A stretch of DNA of 64,000 nucleotides from Sycon ciliatum (taxonomy: Eukaryota; Porifera; Calcarea; Leucosolenida; Sycettidae), in the NCBI RefSeq assembly GCF_964019385.1, contig NC_088643.1, positions 12,045,003 through 12,109,002 on the forward strand. Reading direction: 5' to 3'. A model generated the notes under the pieces. The model did no database searches. It saw nothing but the letters and a program-made list of their open reading frames with translations, and was not told the DNA's origin. Position 1 is the stretch's first letter. Each line of letters begins with the position of its first letter. A program made the position numbers and the translations under genes. Shown here one piece after another: positions 35,817 through 47,605 of the stretch.

Positions 35817-35919
35817 GCCTCTGACAGAACTCTGGGATGCATCGAGTCAGTTCTGGCAGCACAGATGGAACCAGCTCTATCACGTGTGGCAGGAGGCAAC
35901 GAGTTCCTTCTATCCAGCC
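35817..35919 (+). CDS. FAXDC2: Possible N-terminal exon of the FAXDC2-like gene
   Basis: Acceptor TTTTCCGCAG and donor GCC/GTGAGT enclose PLTELWDASSQFWQHRWNQ and YHVWQEATSSFYPA. The aromatic, Trp-rich character and position resemble the segment before the first membrane span of FAXDC2-type proteins. It ends in phase 0, whereas the next recognised exon (38600) needs one base from its predecessor, so an intermediate exon is missing or the assignment is wrong. Confidence 0.4.
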
Positions 35920-36102
35920 GTGAGTGGGTTTTTAAGAACACGACGGGCCAGGGTGCTCGCCAAAGCGACATAGCGGGGCGCTGCGCCCTCCTTCACTTTT
36001 GGACCGCCCCCTTTCAAAATGAATGCACTGCCCTTCACTTCAGAGAGCGAGCGCCCCACCTTCTTATATGCATGATGAGGACACATCACATACATATAAT
36101 TA

Positions 36103-36619
36103 TAGTCAAACCTCTTTAGGACGAACACCAAGGGACCGACGGGATTTGTTCGCAATAACGGGAGTTATTCTTATCCATATCTTATCAGTGTCTGCTCTAG
36201 GATTGTAGGACAGCCGGGTACACGTGTAACTGGCGCAACCATTTCAACCGGGTCGGAACCGGGTACACATGCCCAATGATATAAAGGCAAATGGATAAGC
36301 CGCATTTAGAAAAGAGAGGACAGGAATTAGAAAATTACGAAAGAAGAAGTATCTGACACATACAAGCCATGTAGTCAGTCCTTTCAAAGTTCGAAAGTGT
36401 AAAGTACCAACCGGGTCACAGGTGACCCGGTACTATATTTTCAACCGGGTCCAAGCGCCGCCCAACCGGGTGGATTACCCGGCTCACCCGGCGCTGGAGC
36501 AGACACTGTCTTATACCCAGTGAATACACCGTGATTTATCCAATAGAGTTACAAATACTAGTTCTTCTTTTAAAGCGAAAGTTTGTTTTATCAGTGTTCT
36601 TCTCAACGAGGTTTCACTG
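36103..36619. mobile_element. Pogo-type MITE with a second inverted-repeat element nested inside
   Basis: Ends TAGTCAAACCTC and GAGGTTTCACTG beside TA. Inside, AGTGTCTGCTC (about 36187) and GAGCAGACACT (about 36497) bound a nested insert rich in CCGGGT motifs. Neither has coding sequence. Confidence 0.6.
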
Positions 36620-36636
36620 TACATGTAGTAGCACAG

Positions 36637-36727
36637 CATTGTATGAGTCATTGTATGAGTCGTTGTATGAGTCATTGTATGAGTCATTGTATGAGTCATT
36701 GTATGAGTCATTGTATGAGTCATTGTT
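36637..36727. repeat. 12-bp tandem array with AP-1-like TGAGTCA, array 1
   Basis: Seven units of TGTATGAGTCAT, six with TGAGTCA and one with TGAGTCG. TGAGTCA is the consensus site of AP-1 (Fos/Jun) bZIP factors. Binding is not shown by the sequence. Confidence 0.85.
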
Positions 36728-37177
36728 AGGCTTGTCCACAAAATGTTTTCAATTATTTTTGAATTTTGGTTGGATTTTCGCACTTTGAAATTTTTTGGAA
36801 TTTGGCCCCATCAGGATTGAATTTTGGCCGTTTTGGAGAACGACAGTGATGTCACATCAGGAGAGTACATGTGCTGCTCAATATATTACCAAGTTTGACA
36901 TGTGAAAACAGTACTTTCAAATACACACACCTTTGACCTTTGCCTTTTTGACACCCATCCCCGAATTCGGAAGCACACAGACACACATGATAAGAAGTTT
37001 GTGGATTTTTTGTTTTTTTTGGAACTATTGGGTACGAGTACTGTAAAAACCATGGCAACGGATCGAATTTTTTCTGCATTTTGGGGGATTTTTTGAATTT
37101 TCTTAAAACATTTTGACCGTTTTTTTCGCTTTTTGACTTTCGATTTTGGACGAAATAATTCGCATGATGTGGCCACC
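36728..37177. other. AT-rich segment between the two AP-1-like arrays
   Basis: About 450 bp with runs such as TTTTTTGAATTTTC. The edges (TTAGGCTTGTCCACA and TGTGGCCACCCTTAG) are imperfectly inverted and share TTAG, so it may be an insertion that split one array. Confidence 0.4.
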
Positions 37178-37279
37178 CTTAGTCATTGTATGAGTCATTG
37201 TATGAGTCATTGCATGAGTCATTGCATGAGTCATTGTATGAGTCATTGTATGAGTCATTGTATGAGTCATTGTATCATA
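37178..37279. repeat. 12-bp tandem array with AP-1-like TGAGTCA, array 2
   Basis: Seven further TGAGTCA sites in the same 12-bp unit; two units have GCATGAGTCAT. Same orientation as array 1. Confidence 0.85.
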
Positions 37280-38599
37280 GTCATCACTTACCTCTGAAAA
37301 CCATAATTATTATCAATGGCGGGTTCCAGTGGCCGGTGAATAAATACATGGGATGGTCGGTTGCTTTACTGGTGTTGGTGAAAGCAGCGGCCAAAATGAC
37401 GACACAAAATGGCGGTGAAATCACAAAATGTTGGGTCCTATAATGATCCCCCCCCCCATCACTTTTGTTCTGGCTATAACGTTGCGGGCATATTCCCATT
37501 CTGACCCAATGATACATGTATCAAAAATAAATAAACGTGATAACATAATAACATTTTGTCCTTCTCCCTTTTCACCATAAATAAACATGACAGTGCAATA
37601 ACACCCTTTTTGAAGGCCCTAAGAGAAAAATGACCTTTGGCAGGTCTGGAGTAGTGTACTTTATACTGAACTGTACTGCAGCCAGTTATACTCTCCTAAC
37701 CATGGTGTAGAGGAGGACTTTACTTTGAAATGTATTTCCCTGTATGGTGGCTAGTTTTATGACGGCGGTTCTAGTCGACTCAGCATGGCAGCTTTTTCTC
37801 GGTCGTTTTTCTGACTGATGCAGCCGGTACTGAGATATCTCTTCCAGCATGGTTCAGCTGAGCTCAGTCCTACTGGCAAAAGCTGGAACAGCGTTACGAC
37901 ATCAAATAGTCAGTGCAGGCAAAGAAAAGAAGATATACCTGCTCAATACCTGCTCAAGTACTTAGTAATTAGACTCGGACATTTTCTCGTGACTATCACA
38001 AGTGTAAGGATCACCGGATCACACACGCGAACAGCCACGGTCACAAAAGGACGAAGGTCAATAACTCTTAGTCTCAAGTCGAGATTCGTTGGAAAGAGAA
38101 AGAGTAAGTGTCCAAGTCAGAGCTTATCAAGGGCCTGGGTAGCTATGGAAATGAATGTACTAGAGCGCGAATCCAGCTACCCAGGCCAACGGAAGAAAAG
38201 GTTAGAAAAGGGAACAAAGGTGAGTACGAGAGTGTAAAGGTGAGTATGAGAGTAAAGGTGAGTACGAGTCTGTGAGTGCGTACGAGTGTGCGAGAGCGTA
38301 CGAGTGTGCGAGTGCGTGCATATGTGAGATCGTGAACCTAACACAAGTGGAACATGGTCACATGGTAAGGATCACTAAAACAACCAGTTATGTAGCTAGA
38401 ATAATACTGATCACGAGTAGCGTGGGAATGTAGCAGCTCGCGGCTACACACAGCGTCATTTACACATGAGCAGTATGGGCTTATGCAGTGAATGTGAAAA
38501 TGGTTGTGTAACCGTTGCGGCATCTGGCATTGGATCTGTTTTAAAACCATTGTACAAGTAATGGTGACTGTGTTTGGTGCTATCGGGTGTGTGTTGCAG

Positions 38600-38724
38600 T
38601 TCTATGGAGTTCCATGGTCGCCTTCTACTGGTTGTTCAATGCATTCTTCATCTTCGTGGAGCTGACTGGAACCCCTTCGAGCATCTTGCAATATCGTATC
38701 CAGCCTAAAAAGAAGCCAGCTGTG
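38600..38724 (+). CDS. FAXDC2: FAXDC2-like exon A: first membrane span
   Basis: Acceptor GTGTTGCAG and donor GTG/GTCAGT. Encodes VAFYWLFNAFFIFVELTG, then ILQYRIQPKKKPAV. The hydrophobic span followed by a YRIQ motif is typical of FAXDC2-type fatty acid hydroxylase family proteins of the ER membrane. It enters in phase 1 and leaves in phase 0, joining VEWQTFKK of exon B. No duplicate of this exon exists elsewhere in the window. Confidence 0.8.
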
Positions 38725-38781
38725 GTCAGTTATGCTATTCTATGCGCCAGACGTTCTTTTCGGTGTGCCGCTCGGTAGTGA

Positions 38782-40795
<2,014 letters not shown>

Positions 40796-40842
40796 TCTAA
40801 CATAGCTGTTCGCTATCATCGCTTCCGGGATGGGCAGGTCTG

Positions 40843-40886
<44 letters not shown>

Positions 40887-40994
40887 ATGTTAGTGCTGTA
40901 GTACATTCTTACGCGTATGTCACGCCGGGTACTTGCTGTTGGTGTATGCGCATGCTGCTTTTGTGCGGAAAGCCCGCCTTCGCCGCTTGATTTC

Positions 40995-41715
40995 GTAATG
41001 TGTAATACCAAGAGTACATAACCCCCAAGAGTGTGCAACTGCCTGCACAACCTCTATGCTGTGCTGCGACGGCAGAACTTCACATCACGTGACATGGTTA
41101 AAAAAGGTTACACTGGAAAACAGTGCAAAGTGACCACAAGAGAGTTGTACCCAAAGCTGGGTTGCGTATAGGGCTGAAACGATCGTGGATTTTCACGTAT
41201 CGATTACTCTTTAGCTTAACGATCGAGTAATCGATTATAATCGTTAGCAAATAGAGTCATAATTCTGTGCAAACATTACTCTGTTTCCACAAACTATGCC
41301 TTCATAATACCAACAAGTCTGCATTAGTGAAAGGGTAGCTCCGAAACATGGCAGTTTTGAAGTCAATTTAACCTCAGAACATGAACCATACCCCTGGCAA
41401 CTGCATACTCCCAGCGGAAACTGATTGAAACTTCACAAAACGAGGGTTTACAGTACTTTCTGGACACAAATTTAAAAAACGCAAAATAATCGTAATCGGT
41501 AATCTAAACGATTGCTCGATCGTTAGAGTTATCAAACGAGTCGATTATTCGGTATAATCGTTTCAGCCCTAGTTGCGTACAACCCTGTATCAATCATGCA
41601 CAGAGTGCAAATAATGTGACGGGTTCATCATGTTATGTGAAGTTCTGCCGTCGCAGACCCCATAGCTGGAGTTGCACACTCTTGGGGGTTATGTACTCTT
41701 GGTAATACATGTAAT
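40995..41715. mobile_element. Inverted-repeat element containing a hAT MITE
   Basis: Inverted ends share ACCAAGAGTACATAACCCCC, CAAGAGTGTGCAACT and GCGACGGCAGAACTTCACAT. The hAT MITE at 41169-41571 interrupts it. Confidence 0.7.
41169..41571. mobile_element. hAT-type MITE
   Basis: Ends TAGGGCTGAAACGAT and ATCGTTTCAGCCCTA with an 8-bp target duplication GTTGCGTA (41161-41168, 41572-41579), the hallmark of hAT elements. 403 bp, non-coding. Confidence 0.9.
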
Positions 41716-42116
41716 GGCAAATACTCAATCTGCGGACAGAACTGTTTCGTCCTTTGTGGCCTCGTCAGCGCAGCACAGAGGAAATGAGGCCGAACCTGAT
41801 AGCAATGGAAATAAAAATAATGGCAAATATGTTAGTTATTTTTGGATTAATGTACAGTGCTAGTGCTGACTAGGGACATTTGATCACTTGCTAACGAACT
41901 GAGCAGCAGCGAAGGCGCTACGAACGGCTGAGAAGCGAGTGTGCTACGAACGGCTGTTTTAAGGCCCTGTTGAGCCTGGCAGAGAAAGAGCGCCGGCAGT
42001 GGTCGCACTTTGCTGGCCTGACGTGTACGTGGCATTAGAAACCAGTAGTCCAAGGTCGGACCCTGTTAGCTCAACTTCTATCAATCCTCGGTCTTTGTGT
42101 GTGTGATTCCATACAG

Positions 42117-42322
42117 GTGGAATGGCAGACGTTCAAGAAGTGTTTGAAGGTTGTCCTCTTAAACCAGTTGGTTGTGGGTTATAGCAGCCAACTTGCACTC
42201 TACTGGATCTTCCAAAAGCGCGGCGGATTATTTGCCGAGACCCTGCCGTCCTTCCAGCGGTGCTTGGTGGAGCTGGCAATCTCTATGTTTATCTTTGAGG
42301 TGATTTTCTTCTATTCGCACCG
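42117..42322 (+). CDS. FAXDC2: FAXDC2-like exon B: second membrane region and first histidine
   Basis: Acceptor TCCATACAG and donor CACCG/GTAAGG. Encodes VEWQTFKKCLKVVLLNQL, a hydrophobic stretch, LPSFQRCLVELAISMFIFEV and IFFYSHR. The final His forms the first box (HRALH, HX3H) with the start of exon C across the splice junction; phases agree (CG plus G gives Arg). The sequence fits the FAXDC2 pattern LPTF...ELAIF...YSHR. Confidence 0.88.
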
Positions 42323-43139
42323 GTAAGGAATGATCAGCAGTGAGGTGAAGTTGCCTTGCGTGTTCACAGGAAAATAAGGTGGGGTTCATGTCATGACTTT
42401 GTCGAGCCCGCATGATCGAACAATGCTTGCACCGGTGAGATAACATGTCTGTTTATGTGTGTATTTTAGTCTTGACCGTCTTCTATATCTCAGCGGTGTG
42501 CCATTACTGTGGGCATGAGTAGTCCTAACACCAGCCGGGATGGCAACACTGCTAGGGGGTGGCTGGTCAGGCCATGCCCGGACTAACTGCTTGGCCACCA
42601 GCGCATGTTCACACGTACTACCGAGGAGCCGTTATGTGCCCCTGCCATGTCATACACAGACTGTATGAAAGACTAGGGGCATGATTGATTGGGCGAATCC
42701 CGAGCAAGTGTGCTCCGAGTGAGCGTGATCGTTTGGTCGAATCCGATCAAATCCGGAGTAGGTGTACTTGGAGTGGAATCTGACCACACCGGCCCCCACA
42801 CCGGGAGTGGCCGGAGTGGAAATGGACTTTGCCGTTTTTGGATAGCTTTCACAGAATCTTTGTACGATATGCGTACATTTTGCGTACTACACCCTTGTTT
42901 TGTTCGATTGGGCCAGCGTTGCTCGGACCACACCGCCTGCTCGCACTCAATCCAGATTCGCCAATCAATGACACCCCAAGGTATGGCCGGACCAATCACA
43001 CCGTGACTGTTTCCGCCTGTCCTGTATTGTGGAATTGCGTATTGAACGCCATTTGTTGAGGTGTTGACAGTCTGTAGTTCCCGTATTGCTGTGAGTACAT
43101 GGGCTGCAGTTCAGCCAGCATACAACTACTCGGATATTT
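42323..43139. other. Intron, no recognised feature
   Basis: Single-copy intronic sequence between exons B and C. An inverted relation between GAGTGGAATCTGACC-type motifs near 42720-42800 was noted but not resolved. No gene seen. Confidence 0.4.
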
Positions 43140-43290
43140 ATTTATTTTTATTCCCGTAGCTATGCAGAAGACGTTACTTCAGTAACGTCTGGCGCTAGCC
43201 AGGGTCCACACAGCTTTAATTTGGTGTTTGTGTGTTTGTGTGTTTGTGTGTTTGTGTGTTTGTGTCACGCCTGGCGCTATCCATGTCTGA
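43140..43290 (+). mobile_element. 3' end of a LINE, (TTTGTGTG)n tail
   Basis: Reads AGCTATGCAGAAGACGTTAC and onward, matching in opposite orientation the end of the LINE fragment at 45800-46395. It ends in a (GTTTGTGT)n microsatellite tail. Confidence 0.65.
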
Positions 43291-43860
43291 CGGCAAAAAA
43301 GCATAGGATGTTATAAATTTTTCAATTCTCCTTTTTTTCGGGCATATCCTGGGATTCGAACCCGCACTATCGCCCTACATGCATTCCCCCATACACTTCG
43401 CATTCATACCCATTCTTCCAAGTTGCTTTACGTTATTATCTTGCGTTTGAAAGCCCTATTTGAATATTGCGGGCAGCTGTATGTGGCCAGCTGTGTTTGA
43501 TGGTACGGTACGGTACGGGAGACGGTGTCGTATTACCCTCGATCGTACCTGTCCCGTACCTATCCCCTACCGTACCGTGCCATCAAAGACGGCTGGCCAC
43601 AATGCATTATTCAAATAGGGCTTTCAAATGCAGGATCACAATGTGAAACAACTTGGAAGAATTAGTATGTATGCTAAGTGTATCGGGGGATGCATGCAGG
43701 GCGCGCGATAGTGCGGGTTCGAATCCCAGGTTATGTCTTTAAAAAAAGGATATTTTTAAAGAATTTATAACATCCCTATGCTTTTTTTTGTCTAGGTCAT
43801 CAAGGCAAAAAAGCGTAGCGTAGGGCCCTGAGCTTCCAAGCTCTCTCGTTTATCGTCTCC
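43290..43860. mobile_element. Foldback element with a tRNA B-box-like motif
   Basis: Long imperfect inverted arms around GGTACGGTACGGG. The arms carry GGGATTCGAACCCGC and its complement, an accidental or real B-box-like sequence. It recurs inverted at 45190-45800. Confidence 0.6.
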
Positions 43861-44330
43861 ACTTCATGGCACATAATAATACATAGCCAATACAAGAAAG
43901 GGAGGGTGAATCCAACCACGGAAAATAGCATTAAAAAAAAGAAGAAAAGGAAGGGAGGTGTCACCCTGTGTCAATAGCAGGTAGCACAATACTATTTTGA
44001 CTGAAATGCATCCTTTTAAAAGCTGAGAGATACGGTGAACAGCGAATATTATAAGAGAGTTTGAGCCAAAATGTGCAAGCCATAGAGACAGGTGATTTGA
44101 TCATTAGGGACAATTGAGGGGAAGGTAATGATACCTGGTGTCTTGTATTTTCTCTCTGCTGGAACCAATCATATTTCTTGAAGTGCCTGGGGATTTGCTT
44201 AAGATAAATAATTTTCTGAACGAGTGCACACAGGTGTGCTTGGCGTCTATCAGCAAGTGGAGAGGAGGCTACGAGACAGTATATATGCTTACTGTTATGC
44301 ATGAGAGGGATTTTCCAAATAGCCGTTTAA

Positions 44331-45165
44331 AGGGGAAGTTAAGGCAAACATTAAAATTTCACCAGTTCAAGTGTAGTCTTCGGGGTGCTGAGTCGAATGG
44401 TCGTGGTCCGAGGAAGCTGAGACGCTCCCTTCCTACTTGAATCCCAATCGAACTCGCGCACCTCCACCGAAACTGGGTGACTGCGCCCTACTTGTAGATG
44501 GGGATTTGTATGCAAAATGTCACTAAAAGCGCCATTTCGTTCTTATAAAAGCACGGATGACCGCGATTGGCCCATATGTTATACTCTTTTGGACGCTGCG
44601 TCGACTGGTTTTGGTCCGAAAAGGCTGCGATGCAGCGTTCCTCCTTTATTCCCAATCGAACATGGTTGAACAAGCGGTCACGTGCTCCTGCGTACGCCAG
44701 TCACCTGGTCACCGTGCCTGCAGGGTACAACTTACTAGCCTGTTTGACCTTTTTTGGGTGCAGTCCTGTCACTCGAGTTGAACCTTGGTGTGAAAGTTGT
44801 CGCCTGCTGGCGTGGTGACCAGGTGATTTGGGCACCCAGGAGCACGTGACCGTTTGTTCAAGCATGTTCGATTGGGAATAAAGGAGGAACGCTGCATCGC
44901 AGCCTTTTCGGACCAAAACCAGTCGACGCAGCGTCCAAAAGACTACAACATATGGGCCAATCGCGGTCATCCGTGCTTTTATAAGAACGAAATGGCGCTT
45001 TTAGTGACATTTTGCATACAAATCCCCATCTAGTAGGGCGCAGTCACCCAGTTTCGGTGGAAGTGCGCGAGTTCGATTGGGATTCAAGTAGGAAGGGAGC
45101 GTCTCAGCTTTCTCGGAACAAGACCATTCGACTCAGCACCCCGAAGACTACAACTGGTGAAATTT
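44331..45165. mobile_element. TTAA foldback element, right end truncated
   Basis: Starts AGGGGAAGTTAAGGC after TTAA (44327-44330). Arms and centre as at 33169 in the same orientation. The right terminus is lost at GTGAAATTTGGTG. Confidence 0.8.
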
Positions 45166-45189
45166 GGTGAATTTCAAGCTTGGAAACAG

Positions 45190-45800
45190 CAGCTGCACTA
45201 AGACCACACCATGCTATGTCAGCTTAATCAAACGAGAGAGCTTGGAAGCTCAGGGCCCTACGCCGCTATGCGTTTTTGCCTTGATGACCTAGGCAAAAAA
45301 GCATAAAATAATATGAAATTTTTCATTTCTCCTATTTTTCAGACATAACCTGGGATTCAAACCCGCACTATCGCCCTGCATGCATCACCCGATACACTTC
45401 GCATACATACTAATTCTTCCAAGTTGCTTCACGTTATGATCTTGCATTCGAAAGCCCTATTTGAATATCGTGGCCAGCTGTTTCTGGCCAGCTGTTTTTG
45501 ATGGTACGGGACGGGACAGATACGGTCGAGGGTAATACGACACCGTCTACCACCTTGATGACCTAGGCAAAAAAAAGCATAGGGATGTTTTCAATTCTCC
45601 AATTTTTTAGGCATAACCTGGGATTCGAACCCGCGCTATCGCCCTACATGCATTCCCCAATAAACTTCGCTTTCATATTCATTCTTCCAAGTTGCTTCAC
45701 GTTATGATCTTGCATTTGAAAGCCCTATTTGAATATTGTGGCCAGCTGTTTGTGGCCAACTGTGTTCGATGGTATGGTACGGTACGGGACAGATACGGGA
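45190..45800. mobile_element. Inverted, partial copies of the 43290 foldback
   Basis: Shares ACGAGAGAGCTTGGAAGCTC and the B-box-like arms with 43290-43860 in opposite orientation. At least two partial copies are joined (break near 45548). Confidence 0.6.
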
Positions 45801-46395
45801 TAGCGCCAGGCGTGACGCAAACACACAAACAAACAAATACCAAATTAAAGCTGTGTGGACCCTGGCTAGCGCCAGACGTTACTGAAGTAACGTCTTCTGC
45901 ATAGTTACGGGAATAAAGGCAGAATATAGCATCGGTAGAATAGAATCTTGCAACTGTTTGGGAGATGGGAGATGGGAAAATGAGAGAGCAAGGCTCCAAG
46001 AGCAGAGCTGGTACGACAACGCACAGAAATCATATGTTCTGACCACGAAAGAGCAGAATCAATCACTACTCCTAGGTGTTTGTGACCACTCACCATCTCA
46101 ATAGGCTGGGGAGATCCTGGGAAATACAACGCAATTTTATCTGCCAACGCACAGCCGATGATAAGGGCCTTGGTTTTGTTGAGATTGGGGGATAGGTGCC
46201 AGCGACGCATCCAGGACACGACCTTTTCTATGTCCAGCTGTAGAGATAGGTGAAGTTGCTGAAGTGATGCTTCGAATTTCATGAGTGCAGTGTCATCAGC
46301 ATACAAGGAAGTATCAGGTACATCACTAGGCAAATCATTGATATATAAAATGAATAACAGAGGGCCTAATATCGAGCCCGGGCACTCCCGAAAGA
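45800..46395 (-). mobile_element. 5'-truncated LINE fragment with reverse transcriptase
   Basis: The minus-strand frame reads GSILGPLLFILYINDLPSDV, then SLYADDTALMKF with the catalytic YADD, then SPNLNKTKALIIG and KHLGVVIDSALSWSEH, typical RT domains of Jockey/CR1-type LINEs. The RT frame ends near 45905 and the 3' UTR runs on toward 45800. Not related closely to the LINE at 4559. Confidence 0.85.
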
Positions 46396-46625
46396 ACAGG
46401 TCGGGGGTTGGAGAGTGTTTCTGCTGTCTTCTCTCTTTCCCATGAGCCTCCGGATGCTGGAATATTATCTGCACAGTCGTTGTCGTTTGACAATCTACGT
46501 TCTCTCTCTCTCCCTCTCCCTCTCCTCTCCATCCTCTCTCCCCCCTCTCGTTTCTCTCTCTCTCTCTCTCTCTCTCTCTTTGTTTCTCTCCCTCTTCCTC
46601 TCTCTTTTGCTTTGTGTTTCTCTAG

Positions 46626-46903
46626 GGCACTTCACATTCCCTTGTGGTACAAACACATCCACAAGGTCCACCACGAGTGGACCGCACCAATCAGCATTTC
46701 TGGGCTGTACTGTCACCCGGTCGAGCATGTCATCGCCAACATATTGCCGGTAATGGCTGGTCCCGCCCTGCTCGGCTCTCACTGTATGCTGCTGCTGCTG
46801 TGGGCCTGTATCTCGCTGGCCTCCGTGTCCGTCGCACACTGTGGGGCGGCTTCCACCTGCCGTTCATGCCGTCCAACGAGTACCACGACTACCATCATGC
46901 AAA
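46626..46903 (+). CDS. FAXDC2: FAXDC2-like exon C: histidine boxes, with 5-base frame break
   Basis: Acceptor TTTCTCTAG and donor AAA/GTTAGT. Encodes ALHIPLWYKHIHKVHHEW, HPVEH and, after a frame shift, HDYHH. The boxes form the di-metal site of the fatty acid hydroxylase/sterol desaturase superfamily. The exon is 278 bases; removing the five extra bases in CACTGTGGGGCGGCTTCC gives the family reading HCGFHLPF and the correct phase to exon D. As it stands the protein would end with an altered tail (HCGAASTCRS) without the third box. The same insertion is in two other copies, so it was present before duplication or spread by conversion. Confidence 0.85.
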
Positions 46904-47448
46904 GTTAGTAGTGTAGTGTGTGCATTCTGCATTGATTGGTAGCTGTACTAATACCTTGCACATACATGGGAGGCGGTGAACGCAACAATCTGACTTGAGC
47001 CCCCCCCCCCCCCCCCACTGTACCCCTAAAAGGAAATACTCCCCCCCCCCCCCAAAAAAAACACTTCTGGCTGCATATATAAAAAACCACGTGCACAGAG
47101 AAGAATATTACTCCCTCAGTCCCTGCCCCCCCCCCCCCCAACAACAGAAAAGAAATACTCCCTGTTTCCAGCAGTCCACTTGCATACCAGTGTCATGGTT
47201 GTTGTCTCTTCTGACCATGAATGTTCCTATAGGTATTGTCTGATTCTGATCCAATGCACTACAATGCCCTCAGTTTGGTGAGTCTGCCATTCGATGATGC
47301 CGAGACCTCTGGTCAGTTGAGCCTGGCAGGCCCGGCCTACCAGCACCGTCTCACTGGTGACTCCATGCTAGCCTCATGTGCCTGGCGGTGAGTTTGTGTA
47401 CCTCGTAAAAAAACTGATATTTTTTTTATGTTGGCTGCTGCTACGCAG

Positions 47449-47605
47449 GTTCAACCAGAACTTTGGCATGCTGGGGATCTTTGATTTTCTGTATGGCACG
47501 GACAGTCGCTTCCGTAAATCAAAGTCGTACGAGCGCCATTCCATGCTACTTGGCACCACCCCAGCCAACGTTCTGATTCCGGACGAACCGAAGAAATGCC
47601 AGTAA
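47449..47605 (+). CDS. FAXDC2: FAXDC2-like exon D: C-terminus
   Basis: Acceptor GCTACGCAG, stop TAA 47603-47605. Encodes FNQNFGMLGIFDFLYGTDS, SYERHSMLLG and IPDEPKKCQ, corresponding to the conserved end of FAXDC2 (FNQ-GVLG-HGTD-YERH-LLG-IPD). It enters in phase 2 and fits exon C after correction for the five bases. Intact, unlike the copy at 16325. Confidence 0.88.

Noticed and set aside
43700..43740. A tRNA gene from the B-box-like GGTTCGAATCC
   Set aside because: It occurs symmetrically in both arms of a foldback element, and no cloverleaf can be built.
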